Shown piece by piece: positions 1 to 6,048 of a DNA stretch of 8,746 nt. A program made the position numbers and the translations under genes. Every line of letters begins with the position of its first letter. The first letter of the stretch is position 1. This DNA comes from a bacterium (lineage in GTDB: Bacteria; Fidelibacterota; UBA2242), in the NCBI GenBank assembly GCA_018895675.1, contig JAHIOG010000102.1:1-8746 (forward strand). The letters run 5' to 3'. The notes under the pieces are model-generated. The model did no database searches. It was given only the letters and a program-made list of their open reading frames with translations, and was not told where the DNA came from.

Positions 1-794
1 GAAAGTCGGTTAGTGTGCATGGTGTAGATGTTGGTGATGCAGATGGTGATGGACGCGATGAGGCATATATAGCGAACTTGCAGGGTAATGTGTATGTATT
101 GAGTGGCGAAGGAGATGCGATTACGTTTACTGCATCAGACCTTTACACTATTGCTGAAACCGAAGAGCAGTGGTTGGAAGCCAGTACAGGTAGTTTCAGC
201 GGACGCGGACTGGAGTTTGTGATAGCGGGTAGTAATGCCAGCAAGGCTGTGAGTTATCAGTTTACCGGCGATGATGTTACTAATCCTGAGTCATATACCG
301 CCATAACCGTGATTGATGAAGAAGATTTCTTCAACATCGTACCCGGTGGAATTCGTGTATATGGATTGGATATGGCAGACGACATGGATGGTGATGGCAT
401 AGCTGAGTTAGTATTTACGCGTGGTTCAACACGCGGTGGCGATGGTGCTCCCGGTGTGTTTATTGTAGAATTTGAGCCAAATGTTGATGTTGATGAGTTG
501 ACATCCGGGATCCCCGATGATTTCAAACTTCTGCAAAACTATCCGAACCCATTTAATCCTACGACTCAGATTAACTATAGTGTTTCACGACCGGGAAATG
601 TCGATATAAGCGTTTTTAATGTGCTTGGTCAGAAAGTCTGTACCCTGGTTGATGGATATCACAATGTTAATTACTATACTGTACAATGGAATGCAACTAA
701 TGACAATGGCTTTCAGGTACCCAGCGGGATTTACTTCTACCGTATGGAAACCAATGAATCTTCCCTTATGAAACGTATGTTATTAATGCGTTAA
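1..794 (+). CDS. C-terminal part of a secreted FG-GAP/VCBS-repeat protein with T9SS type A sorting domain (5' partial)
   Basis: The reading frame is open from the left edge (first complete codon at base 3) to TAA at 792-794. The GTG at 15 is an internal valine, so the true start lies outside the window. Two aspartate-rich FG-GAP/VCBS-like calcium loops are visible: DADGDGRDE (bases 36-62) and DDMDGDGIAE (378-407). Such loops occur in beta-propeller surface proteins. From about base 510 to the stop comes a classic T9SS type A C-terminal domain: NYPNPFNP (537-560), then the VFNVLGQKVCTLV strand, SGIYFYRM, and a basic end MKRMLLMR. In FCB bacteria this domain directs export across the outer membrane and is normally cleaved or anchored. 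The catalytic or binding part, if any, lies upstream, so the function is unknown. It is on the same strand as the following genes but separated from them by a hairpin, so probably a different transcript. The sorting-domain call is firm; the propeller assignment is likely. Confidence 0.9.
   Translation, partial: KSVSVHGVDVGDADGDGRDEAYIANLQGNVYVLSGEGDAITFTASDLYTIAETEEQWLEASTGSFSGRGLEFVIAGSNASKAVSYQFTGDDVTNPESYTAITVIDEEDFFNIVPGGIRVYGLDMADDMDGDGIAELVFTRGSTRGGDGAPGVFIVEFEPNVDVDELTSGIPDDFKLLQNYPNPFNPTTQINYSVSRPGNVDISVFNVLGQKVCTLVDGYHNVNYYTVQWNATNDNGFQVPSGIYFYRMETNESSLMKRMLLMR
510..791 (+). other. T9SS type A C-terminal sorting domain (canonical form)
   Basis: This part of the first gene encodes about 94 residues from IPDDFKLLQNYPNPFNP to the terminal arginine. 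It has the full set of family signatures: the NYPNPFNP opening, a central VFNVLGQKV strand, SGIYFYRM near the end and a short basic tail. It gives a local reference against which the variant C-termini of the next two genes can be compared. Confidence 0.92.
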
Positions 795-811
795 AGTAGC
801 GAAAATGTGAG

Positions 812-842
812 CAAAGCGCCGCTAGTGAATAGCGGCGCTTTG
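812..842 (+). terminator. Perfect hairpin, probable transcription terminator after the first gene
   Basis: The 13-base arm CAAAGCGCCGCTA (812-824) pairs without mismatch with TAGCGGCGCTTTG (830-842) around a 5-base loop, GTGAA. It begins 17 bases after the TAA of the first gene and ends 22 bases before the earliest start of the next. The stem is GC-rich in the middle and flanked by AAA/TTT, as in many intrinsic terminators. The downstream tract (ACTTGAAATTTTATAATT) is AT-rich but not a clean T run, so termination may be partial. It could also act as an mRNA 3'-end stabiliser. Confidence 0.7.
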
Positions 843-864
843 ACTTGAAATTTTATAATTATAA

Positions 865-882
865 GTGAAAAGAGTGAAAAGA
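865..882 (+). repeat. Tandem 9-bp direct repeat duplicating the candidate start codon
   Basis: GTGAAAAGA occurs twice back to back (865-873 and 874-882). Each copy has an in-frame GTG followed by Lys-Arg codons, so the annotated N-terminus reads M-K-R-V-K-R. The unit duplicates a potential start codon and the positive charges ahead of the signal-peptide hydrophobic core. No Shine-Dalgarno-like sequence precedes either GTG. Confidence 0.8.
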
Positions 883-3546
883 AATAACGAAATGACAGGA
901 ATAAAGGCGTTTTTGTTTCTATCGATTTTTATGATTTTCTCAGCGCTTTTATTTTCTCAGGAACAATTTATTCCGGCTGATATTCATGCGGTTGGCGATC
1001 GAAATTGGCGAAGAATGGGCGTAATGAACGGCAACATGCTTGGAACTATTTACTTTAACACAGGGCAAGTCAGTAAAGATAAGGTAATGCCTCAATTAGA
1101 ATGGCCTGTCGGCAGCGGACATATTTATATGGATACCGTCGTGCCGATTGTTGCGGCTGAAGCAACGGATGTAAATGATAGCACAATTCACCCCCTGGAA
1201 ACGAATTATGAGTTTTCACTGGATGTATCGCCGGACGGACTAACCGAATGGGGATGGCAGCCTTTACCGGGATACTTAAATCCGGCGCAGGAATCCCCGG
1301 CGATTAGCCATAAATCAGATACATGGCCCGAAATTTGGCCTGATCGTCCGGATTGGGGACATGAATGGAATGGCTATTTCGGACGCGGGATAATGAATGC
1401 CGATCAGGAAACATATTACGTTGTTGACGATGACGCCGATGAAGAGTTTGAATATTATCCGGATTCGACAGATATGGATCGTCGTGGTATTGGGATGAGA
1501 ATGTCTGTGCGTGGAATGCAATGGTCTCACGTATTAGCCGAAGACTGTATATTCTGGATTTATGATGTAACGAATGTCGGAACGACTGACTATGAGAAAG
1601 TATTATTCGGAATGTTCATAGATTCCAAGAACGGCGGGCACGATTACGATAATGGCTTTTATGATACGTATTTGGACCTTACTTATATCTGGGACCAAAC
1701 CGGTATAGGTACGTGGGGAGGCTCTACCGGTTGGATAGGTTATGGCTATTTGGAAAGCCCCGGTATTGGAGATGATAATATTGATAATGATGATGATGAT
1801 CTAATTGACGAAACCCGAGACAGCGGACCGGGAGAGTGGCTATTTGGTTCCGTAGGGATTTATGGACCGGACAAATGGCACTGGTCGGGTGATGAAGATG
1901 GTGACTGGAACCCGGAAACAGATGATGTTGGCGCGGACGGCTTAGGTCTGCTGGATGCAAATTATCCCGGACCGGATGAAGGAGAAGGCGACGGCATACC
2001 AACCGATGGAGAGCCCAATTTTGACCGTACCGATCTCGATGAATCCGACCAGATCGGATTGCAGTCTGTCAGTCTGCATAGCTGGAACACATATCCGCTA
2101 CACAGGGATGAACTTGTCTGGGATCTTCTTGCGAATCACATATTTGATCCTGTCCAGAATTTTTCTAATATAGGCGTTCTGTATTCCTCAGGACCCTTTG
2201 CGCTTGACGCCGGTCGCACCGAGAGATTTTCGCTTGCGCTTTTGATGGGTGAAAATTTTAATGATCTGGTGCGGAATAAAGAAATCGTTCAGGGAATTTT
2301 TAATGCGAATTATCGGTTTGCGAAACCGCCGGATAAACCTACTGTTAAGGCGATAGCGGAAAATGGTCGTGTAATATTGACCTGGGATAACGTAGCTGAA
2401 TTTTCCCGCGACCCTTTTCTTGGTATAGATCCGGATTCTTTAGGATGGAAGAAAGATTTTGAAGGATATGTTATCTATAGAAGCACCGATCCGGGTTTAC
2501 TGGATAATCGGATAATTACCGACGCCTACGGCAATAAAGTTTTCAGGATGGCGGAAGCAAAATATGATTTAAAAAATGGTATCAGTGGAACAAGTGAAGT
2601 CGGATTACCGAACGGCGCTCATTTTTATCTGGGCGATGATACTGGATTATCCCATTTTTTTGTTGATACGAATGTGATTGTCGGTCGGACGTATTATTAT
2701 GCGGTTGTCTCTTATGATGCGGGCGATCCGAACTTCGGCTCCGGCGGTTTACCGCCATCGGAATGCACAAGTATTATTGAAAGGGATATATACGGCAGTA
2801 TTTCTACCGATATTAATACACAAATCGTGACGGTAAAAACGCCGGCGGCGGGATATGAGCCGCCCGAATTGGAACAATTTCCAGTACATACATCCGGTGA
2901 TGGCAAAGGACGAATAAAGATAGCCATTATTTATCCTGACGAGTTTAATTCTGATAAAACTTACCAGGTTACATTCAATGATACGCTTATTTCCGTAAAT
3001 GATGAAACAATTCAAACTACCATAGATTACTCCGTTTATTGTGTGGAGGAAGATACATTCAAAGTTTACAGAAGCCCATATCCGGACAGTCTGGATATTT
3101 ACCCGATTTTTGATGGTCTTGGCGTCAGAATATTTAATAACGAAGATTTATGTTTTACCATTGCTGATAGTTTTGAGTTCAAAACAGGTAAAGGCGCAAC
3201 GATTAATAAACAGGACGCTAAATCTGATCTTGATGAAATAGCGGTTATACCGAATCCGTATATAGCGACTAATATATTGGAATCTTCAAACCCATTAATT
3301 ACTTCGGGGCGCGGCGAACGTGTAATCCAGTTCATTAATCTGCCGCAGGAATGCACTATTCGGATTTATTCTATGCGCGGTAATCTGGTTGACGTTATAA
3401 AACACAACAGCACAATGGATAATGGCATAGAAAGATGGGGATTGGTTTCAAAGGATGGTATTGATATAGCTTTTGGAGTTTACATATTCCATGTGGAAGC
3501 TAAGGGGATTGGTAATAAAATTGGAAAATTTGCGGTAATTAAATGA
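865..3546 (+). CDS. Large exported protein with fibronectin-III-like domain, acidic calcium-loop insert and T9SS-like variant C-terminal domain (paralogue A)
   Basis: This 893-aa protein has no function I can name. A basic start and hydrophobic core (residues 15-30) form a signal peptide, probably cut near residue 31 before QEQF. Its conserved block has EWPVGSGH (79-86), PIVAAE (94-99), NADQE (178-182) and RGMQWSHVLAED (216-227), all matched in the next gene. Residues 303-395 are an acidic insert absent from that gene, with DNIDNDDDDLIDE and DEDGDWNPETDD resembling calcium loops. A fibronectin-III-like domain spans about 489-620 (VILTW, GYVIYRSTDPG, RTYYYAVVSYD). The C-terminus (about 793-893) has IPNPY, NLPQECTIRIYSMRG, FGVYIFHVEA and a final KFAVIK, a variant of T9SS type A sorting domains. 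A surface or secreted location is inferred. A stop codon (862-864) directly precedes GTG 865; GTG 874 and ATG 892 are alternative starts, and the last keeps the hydrophobic core but only one lysine before it. It is the first gene of a likely three-gene operon. Confidence 0.88.
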   Translation: MKRVKRNNEMTGIKAFLFLSIFMIFSALLFSQEQFIPADIHAVGDRNWRRMGVMNGNMLGTIYFNTGQVSKDKVMPQLEWPVGSGHIYMDTVVPIVAAEATDVNDSTIHPLETNYEFSLDVSPDGLTEWGWQPLPGYLNPAQESPAISHKSDTWPEIWPDRPDWGHEWNGYFGRGIMNADQETYYVVDDDADEEFEYYPDSTDMDRRGIGMRMSVRGMQWSHVLAEDCIFWIYDVTNVGTTDYEKVLFGMFIDSKNGGHDYDNGFYDTYLDLTYIWDQTGIGTWGGSTGWIGYGYLESPGIGDDNIDNDDDDLIDETRDSGPGEWLFGSVGIYGPDKWHWSGDEDGDWNPETDDVGADGLGLLDANYPGPDEGEGDGIPTDGEPNFDRTDLDESDQIGLQSVSLHSWNTYPLHRDELVWDLLANHIFDPVQNFSNIGVLYSSGPFALDAGRTERFSLALLMGENFNDLVRNKEIVQGIFNANYRFAKPPDKPTVKAIAENGRVILTWDNVAEFSRDPFLGIDPDSLGWKKDFEGYVIYRSTDPGLLDNRIITDAYGNKVFRMAEAKYDLKNGISGTSEVGLPNGAHFYLGDDTGLSHFFVDTNVIVGRTYYYAVVSYDAGDPNFGSGGLPPSECTSIIERDIYGSISTDINTQIVTVKTPAAGYEPPELEQFPVHTSGDGKGRIKIAIIYPDEFNSDKTYQVTFNDTLISVNDETIQTTIDYSVYCVEEDTFKVYRSPYPDSLDIYPIFDGLGVRIFNNEDLCFTIADSFEFKTGKGATINKQDAKSDLDEIAVIPNPYIATNILESSNPLITSGRGERVIQFINLPQECTIRIYSMRGNLVDVIKHNSTMDNGIERWGLVSKDGIDIAFGVYIFHVEAKGIGNKIGKFAVIK
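1771..2049 (+). other. Acidic, calcium-loop-rich insert in paralogue A
   Basis: About 93 residues (303-395) are dominated by Asp, Glu, Gly, Asn and Pro. Recognisable units are DNIDNDDDDLIDE (304-316), close to the DNDGDGLxDE type of calcium-binding loop, and DEDGDWNPETDD (343-354), with acidic residues at loop positions 1, 3, 5, 9 and 12. Another Asp/Glu/Gly-rich run follows at 371-392. The neighbouring paralogue aligns on both sides of this segment but lacks it. Calcium binding is inferred from motif spacing only. Confidence 0.6.
3543..3546 (+). promoter_or_regulatory. 4-bp ATGA stop/start overlap (translational coupling)
   Basis: The TGA stop of the first paralogue (3544-3546) overlaps the ATG of the second (3543-3545), and a second in-frame ATG follows at 3546. 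There is no convincing Shine-Dalgarno sequence close upstream; the nearest GGAAAA is too far away. Termination-reinitiation coupling is therefore the likely way the second gene is translated, which would tie the amounts of the two proteins together. Confidence 0.75.
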
Positions 3547-6035
3547 TGAAAAATAAGTACTTATTATTGTTTTTAATATTAGTATTAGTGAATAATGCTT
3601 TTCCTGATAATTATCACAGCGGGAATAAACTCCTGCTTACATTTTCGGATAATGGTGTTATTGAAAATAAGGATGGTGTGGCGGCGGAGTGGCCGACCGG
3701 AACCGGGCACGAATATCTTAATCTTGCATTCCCGATTGTTGCGGTTGAGAATAATAATCAAAGGCAAGTTGCTAAATTCACAAGCATCGATAATATAGCA
3801 GCATTTAGCCACTTAGAGGAAACCTGGGCTGACGAGTGGAACGGTCAATGGAATGGTTTATACGCTTATGATTCGCTCAATGCAGATCAAGAGAGTTGGT
3901 GTGTCTTAGAAGATACCGATTTAAAATTGCGTCTTACTATTCGCGGTTTTCAATGGTCTCACTATCTTGCTCAGGATATGATATTTTTGCACTATGAGAT
4001 AGAAAATTATGGAAGTTCTTCATATCAAAATACTGCATTCGGTCTTTTTGTAGATCCGGCTGTTGGTGGAGATGACGACGACGATATTGTTTCATTTAAT
4101 AAGGATGAAAAAACAGTGATCGTCATGGATAAGGATAATAAGGGAAAGGGCCGAGGCACTGCCAAAGGGATCGGTGCATGGTCCCCGGTTGGACGCTTGG
4201 GCATAAATATTCTGGAGGCGCCGCCTGGAGGAAGCAGTTTTGCCGCTTATGAAAGAGGTGATTTTGATGTTAGTGATAATAATGCTGTCTGGTCGGCATT
4301 GACTCCCGATAGATTTGATCGAACAGAAAATGCTGAAACATTTGTAATAGGCAGCGGTTATTTTTCCCTTGAGCCAGATAGTATGCAGCAATTTTCCCTT
4401 GTGATTTTTGTGAACGCTAACGAATTGGACATAGAGCGTAATCAGGAGATCATCAATCAGATTTATGCTAATAATTATACATTTCCTGTTGCTCCGCCGA
4501 GACCTAATCTCTATACTGTCAGAAAAAGTGGAGAAGTTACTCTGTACTGGGATACAAATGCTGAATCGGTTGCAGATTTCGAGGGCTATAAAATATACCG
4601 GAGCAGCGATCCCGGATTTAATGATGTTTTTACGGTCACTGATGACAGGGGAATATTGATCTATAGTGATCCTATGGCAACTTTTGATGTCTATAATGAT
4701 GTTTCAGGTCTTTTTCCCAAGCACATATTTGGATTTCGTTATTACCTGGGTAAGAATTCGGGGCTGCAACACCGCTGGACCGATACAAATGTCATCAATG
4801 GCAAAACATATTATTATGCCGTGGTAGCATTTGACAGAGGAAACGCTGAGGAAGATATTCACCCTACAGAATCAACTAAGAGCATCGTCATTGAAAACGA
4901 TGGGAATATAATTGCGGACGTCAATACAGCGAGGGTAATGCCAATCGTTGAAAGTAGTGGTTACGAGGCGCCTGATTTTTTCATGGAACATACCGATGGT
5001 TTTGCCACAGGCGATATAATTGTGGAAATAGTGGATCGTACTCTTTTAAAAGATGGTAATAGTTATCAAATCACATTTAATGATACTATTTCAGATGATA
5101 CAACCTATTATTCGATCTATGATATAACAGGTAGTAAAGAAGTTGTGAATAATTCGTCAACATATATTTCGGAAGACTATTATAACGATATCAGTCCATT
5201 TTTCGATGGAATAAATGTATCTCTGAGAGATGACGATCTTGCCTGGAATCCCGACAGCACTTACTGGAAGTCCGGAAATTCAAACTGGGATGCAGCGGTG
5301 GAACTAAATGCCAATCTTGGTCAACCTGTCGCTGTAGCCGCTGATTATGAGATGCGTTTCGGTGGCGCAAATATGGATACGGCAGTTTTTACACAGCCGA
5401 TACCGGTACCTTTTCAGATATGGAATGTTACCGACAGGTCGAATGTCTATAAAGAAAATGTTCTTGTTTACGATGTGAATGCTAATGGGGAGTGGGATGT
5501 AGATGAAAGAATTTTTATAGTGGAAGGGGATACAATCACTGATTTTAAGCCGGTATATTGGTCATTGACATTTACGGTTCCTGAAGATTCAGCGGTGTTT
5601 TCTATTTCTCCTGATAGCTGCGATGTGCTCTTAATATCCACTTTTAAGCCGTTTACATCTAATGATAAATATCTAATTATTACACAGGGGGCATTGATAA
5701 AATCAGATTTGGGTGAGTCGGTATTAAATAATGTTGCTGTTATTCCTAACCCATACATTGTTTATTCGGGCTTTGAGCAGAAAAGCCAATTTACGAGCGG
5801 TTATGATAATAAGATCCAATTTGTCAATTTGCCTCAAAAATGTACGATCAAAATATATAATATGCGTGGTTACCATATAAAAACAATTGAGCATTGTTCG
5901 GGCCTATATGATGGTTCAGAGTTTTGGGACTTGCAGAATAAGCGCGGTGAGCTGGTAGCTTATGGAGTATTTATTTACCACATTGATGCTCCAGGCATAG
6001 GCGAGAAGATTGGGAAATTTGCCATAATTAGATAA
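3543..6035 (+). CDS. Large exported protein with fibronectin-III-like domain, EF-hand-like loop and T9SS-like variant C-terminal domain (paralogue B)
   Basis: This 830-aa protein is a divergent paralogue of the gene before it; its function is unknown. The signal peptide is short (MMKNK then a hydrophobic core to about residue 18, cut near 19-21). The shared block shows EWPTGTGH (49-56), PIVAVE (64-69), NADQE (113-117) and RGFQWSHYLAQD (134-145). Spacing from EWP to PIVA is identical in both copies. A fibronectin-III-like domain lies at about 318-435 (VTLYW, GYKIYRSSDPG, KTYYYAVVAFD). The region between this domain and the C-terminus is longer than in paralogue A and holds DVNANGEWDVDE (644-655), a full EF-hand-like calcium loop. 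The C-terminal domain (about 731-830) has IPNPY, NLPQKCTIKIYNMRG, YGVFIYHIDA and a terminal KFAIIR. It lacks the acidic insert of paralogue A. The tight spacing on both sides (4-bp overlap, 13-bp gap) argues for one operon with the TonB-dependent receptor. A surface or secreted location is inferred from the signal peptide and C-terminus. Confidence 0.88.
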   Translation: MMKNKYLLLFLILVLVNNAFPDNYHSGNKLLLTFSDNGVIENKDGVAAEWPTGTGHEYLNLAFPIVAVENNNQRQVAKFTSIDNIAAFSHLEETWADEWNGQWNGLYAYDSLNADQESWCVLEDTDLKLRLTIRGFQWSHYLAQDMIFLHYEIENYGSSSYQNTAFGLFVDPAVGGDDDDDIVSFNKDEKTVIVMDKDNKGKGRGTAKGIGAWSPVGRLGINILEAPPGGSSFAAYERGDFDVSDNNAVWSALTPDRFDRTENAETFVIGSGYFSLEPDSMQQFSLVIFVNANELDIERNQEIINQIYANNYTFPVAPPRPNLYTVRKSGEVTLYWDTNAESVADFEGYKIYRSSDPGFNDVFTVTDDRGILIYSDPMATFDVYNDVSGLFPKHIFGFRYYLGKNSGLQHRWTDTNVINGKTYYYAVVAFDRGNAEEDIHPTESTKSIVIENDGNIIADVNTARVMPIVESSGYEAPDFFMEHTDGFATGDIIVEIVDRTLLKDGNSYQITFNDTISDDTTYYSIYDITGSKEVVNNSSTYISEDYYNDISPFFDGINVSLRDDDLAWNPDSTYWKSGNSNWDAAVELNANLGQPVAVAADYEMRFGGANMDTAVFTQPIPVPFQIWNVTDRSNVYKENVLVYDVNANGEWDVDERIFIVEGDTITDFKPVYWSLTFTVPEDSAVFSISPDSCDVLLISTFKPFTSNDKYLIITQGALIKSDLGESVLNNVAVIPNPYIVYSGFEQKSQFTSGYDNKIQFVNLPQKCTIKIYNMRGYHIKTIEHCSGLYDGSEFWDLQNKRGELVAYGVFIYHIDAPGIGEKIGKFAIIR
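5472..5507 (+). other. EF-hand-like calcium-binding loop in paralogue B
   Basis: Residues 644-655, DVNANGEWDVDE, match the 12-residue EF-hand loop pattern: Asp at 1, Asn at 3, Asn at 5, Gly at 6, Glu at 7, Asp at 9 and Glu at 12. Such loops also occur outside true EF-hands, for example in dockerins and bacterial surface repeats. No flanking helices are obvious and the surroundings look like beta strands, so this is more likely a structural calcium site. Confidence 0.6.
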
Positions 6036-6048
6036 AAGGGAAGTAGCA
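6036..6048 (+). promoter_or_regulatory. Ribosome binding site in the 13-bp gap before the TonB-dependent receptor
   Basis: The gap reads AAGGGAAGTAGCA and is followed by ATG at 6049. The purine-rich AAGGGA is Shine-Dalgarno-like, with 8 bases between GGG and the ATG. It supports the start at 6049 and is the only clear ribosome binding site in the operon. The gap is too short for a promoter and terminator, so read-through from the upstream gene is expected. Confidence 0.7.

Noticed and set aside
15..17. GTG as the start of the first gene
   Set aside because: The frame is open to the left edge with in-domain sequence (KSVSVHGVDVGD), so this is an internal valine of a truncated gene.
854..859. 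TATAAT resembling a -10 promoter element before the operon
   Set aside because: No -35-like or Bacteroidota TTTG element lies at suitable spacing (TTGACT at 840-845 is only 8 bases away), and the stretch is simply AT-rich.
1724..2002. Minus-strand frame rich in His, Arg and Leu
   Set aside because: Its composition is the reverse complement of the Asp/Gly-rich acidic insert, which explains the His-rich translation.
2325..2724. Fibronectin-III-like domains as evidence for a glycoside hydrolase
   Set aside because: Such domains accompany many extracellular enzymes, but no catalytic domain or catalytic motif is visible in either paralogue.
4092..4391. Minus-strand open frame of 99 aa inside paralogue B
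   Set aside because: It is antisense to a gene with clear conservation to its paralogue; the translation has no recognisable domain and no ribosome binding site was seen. It is a shadow frame.
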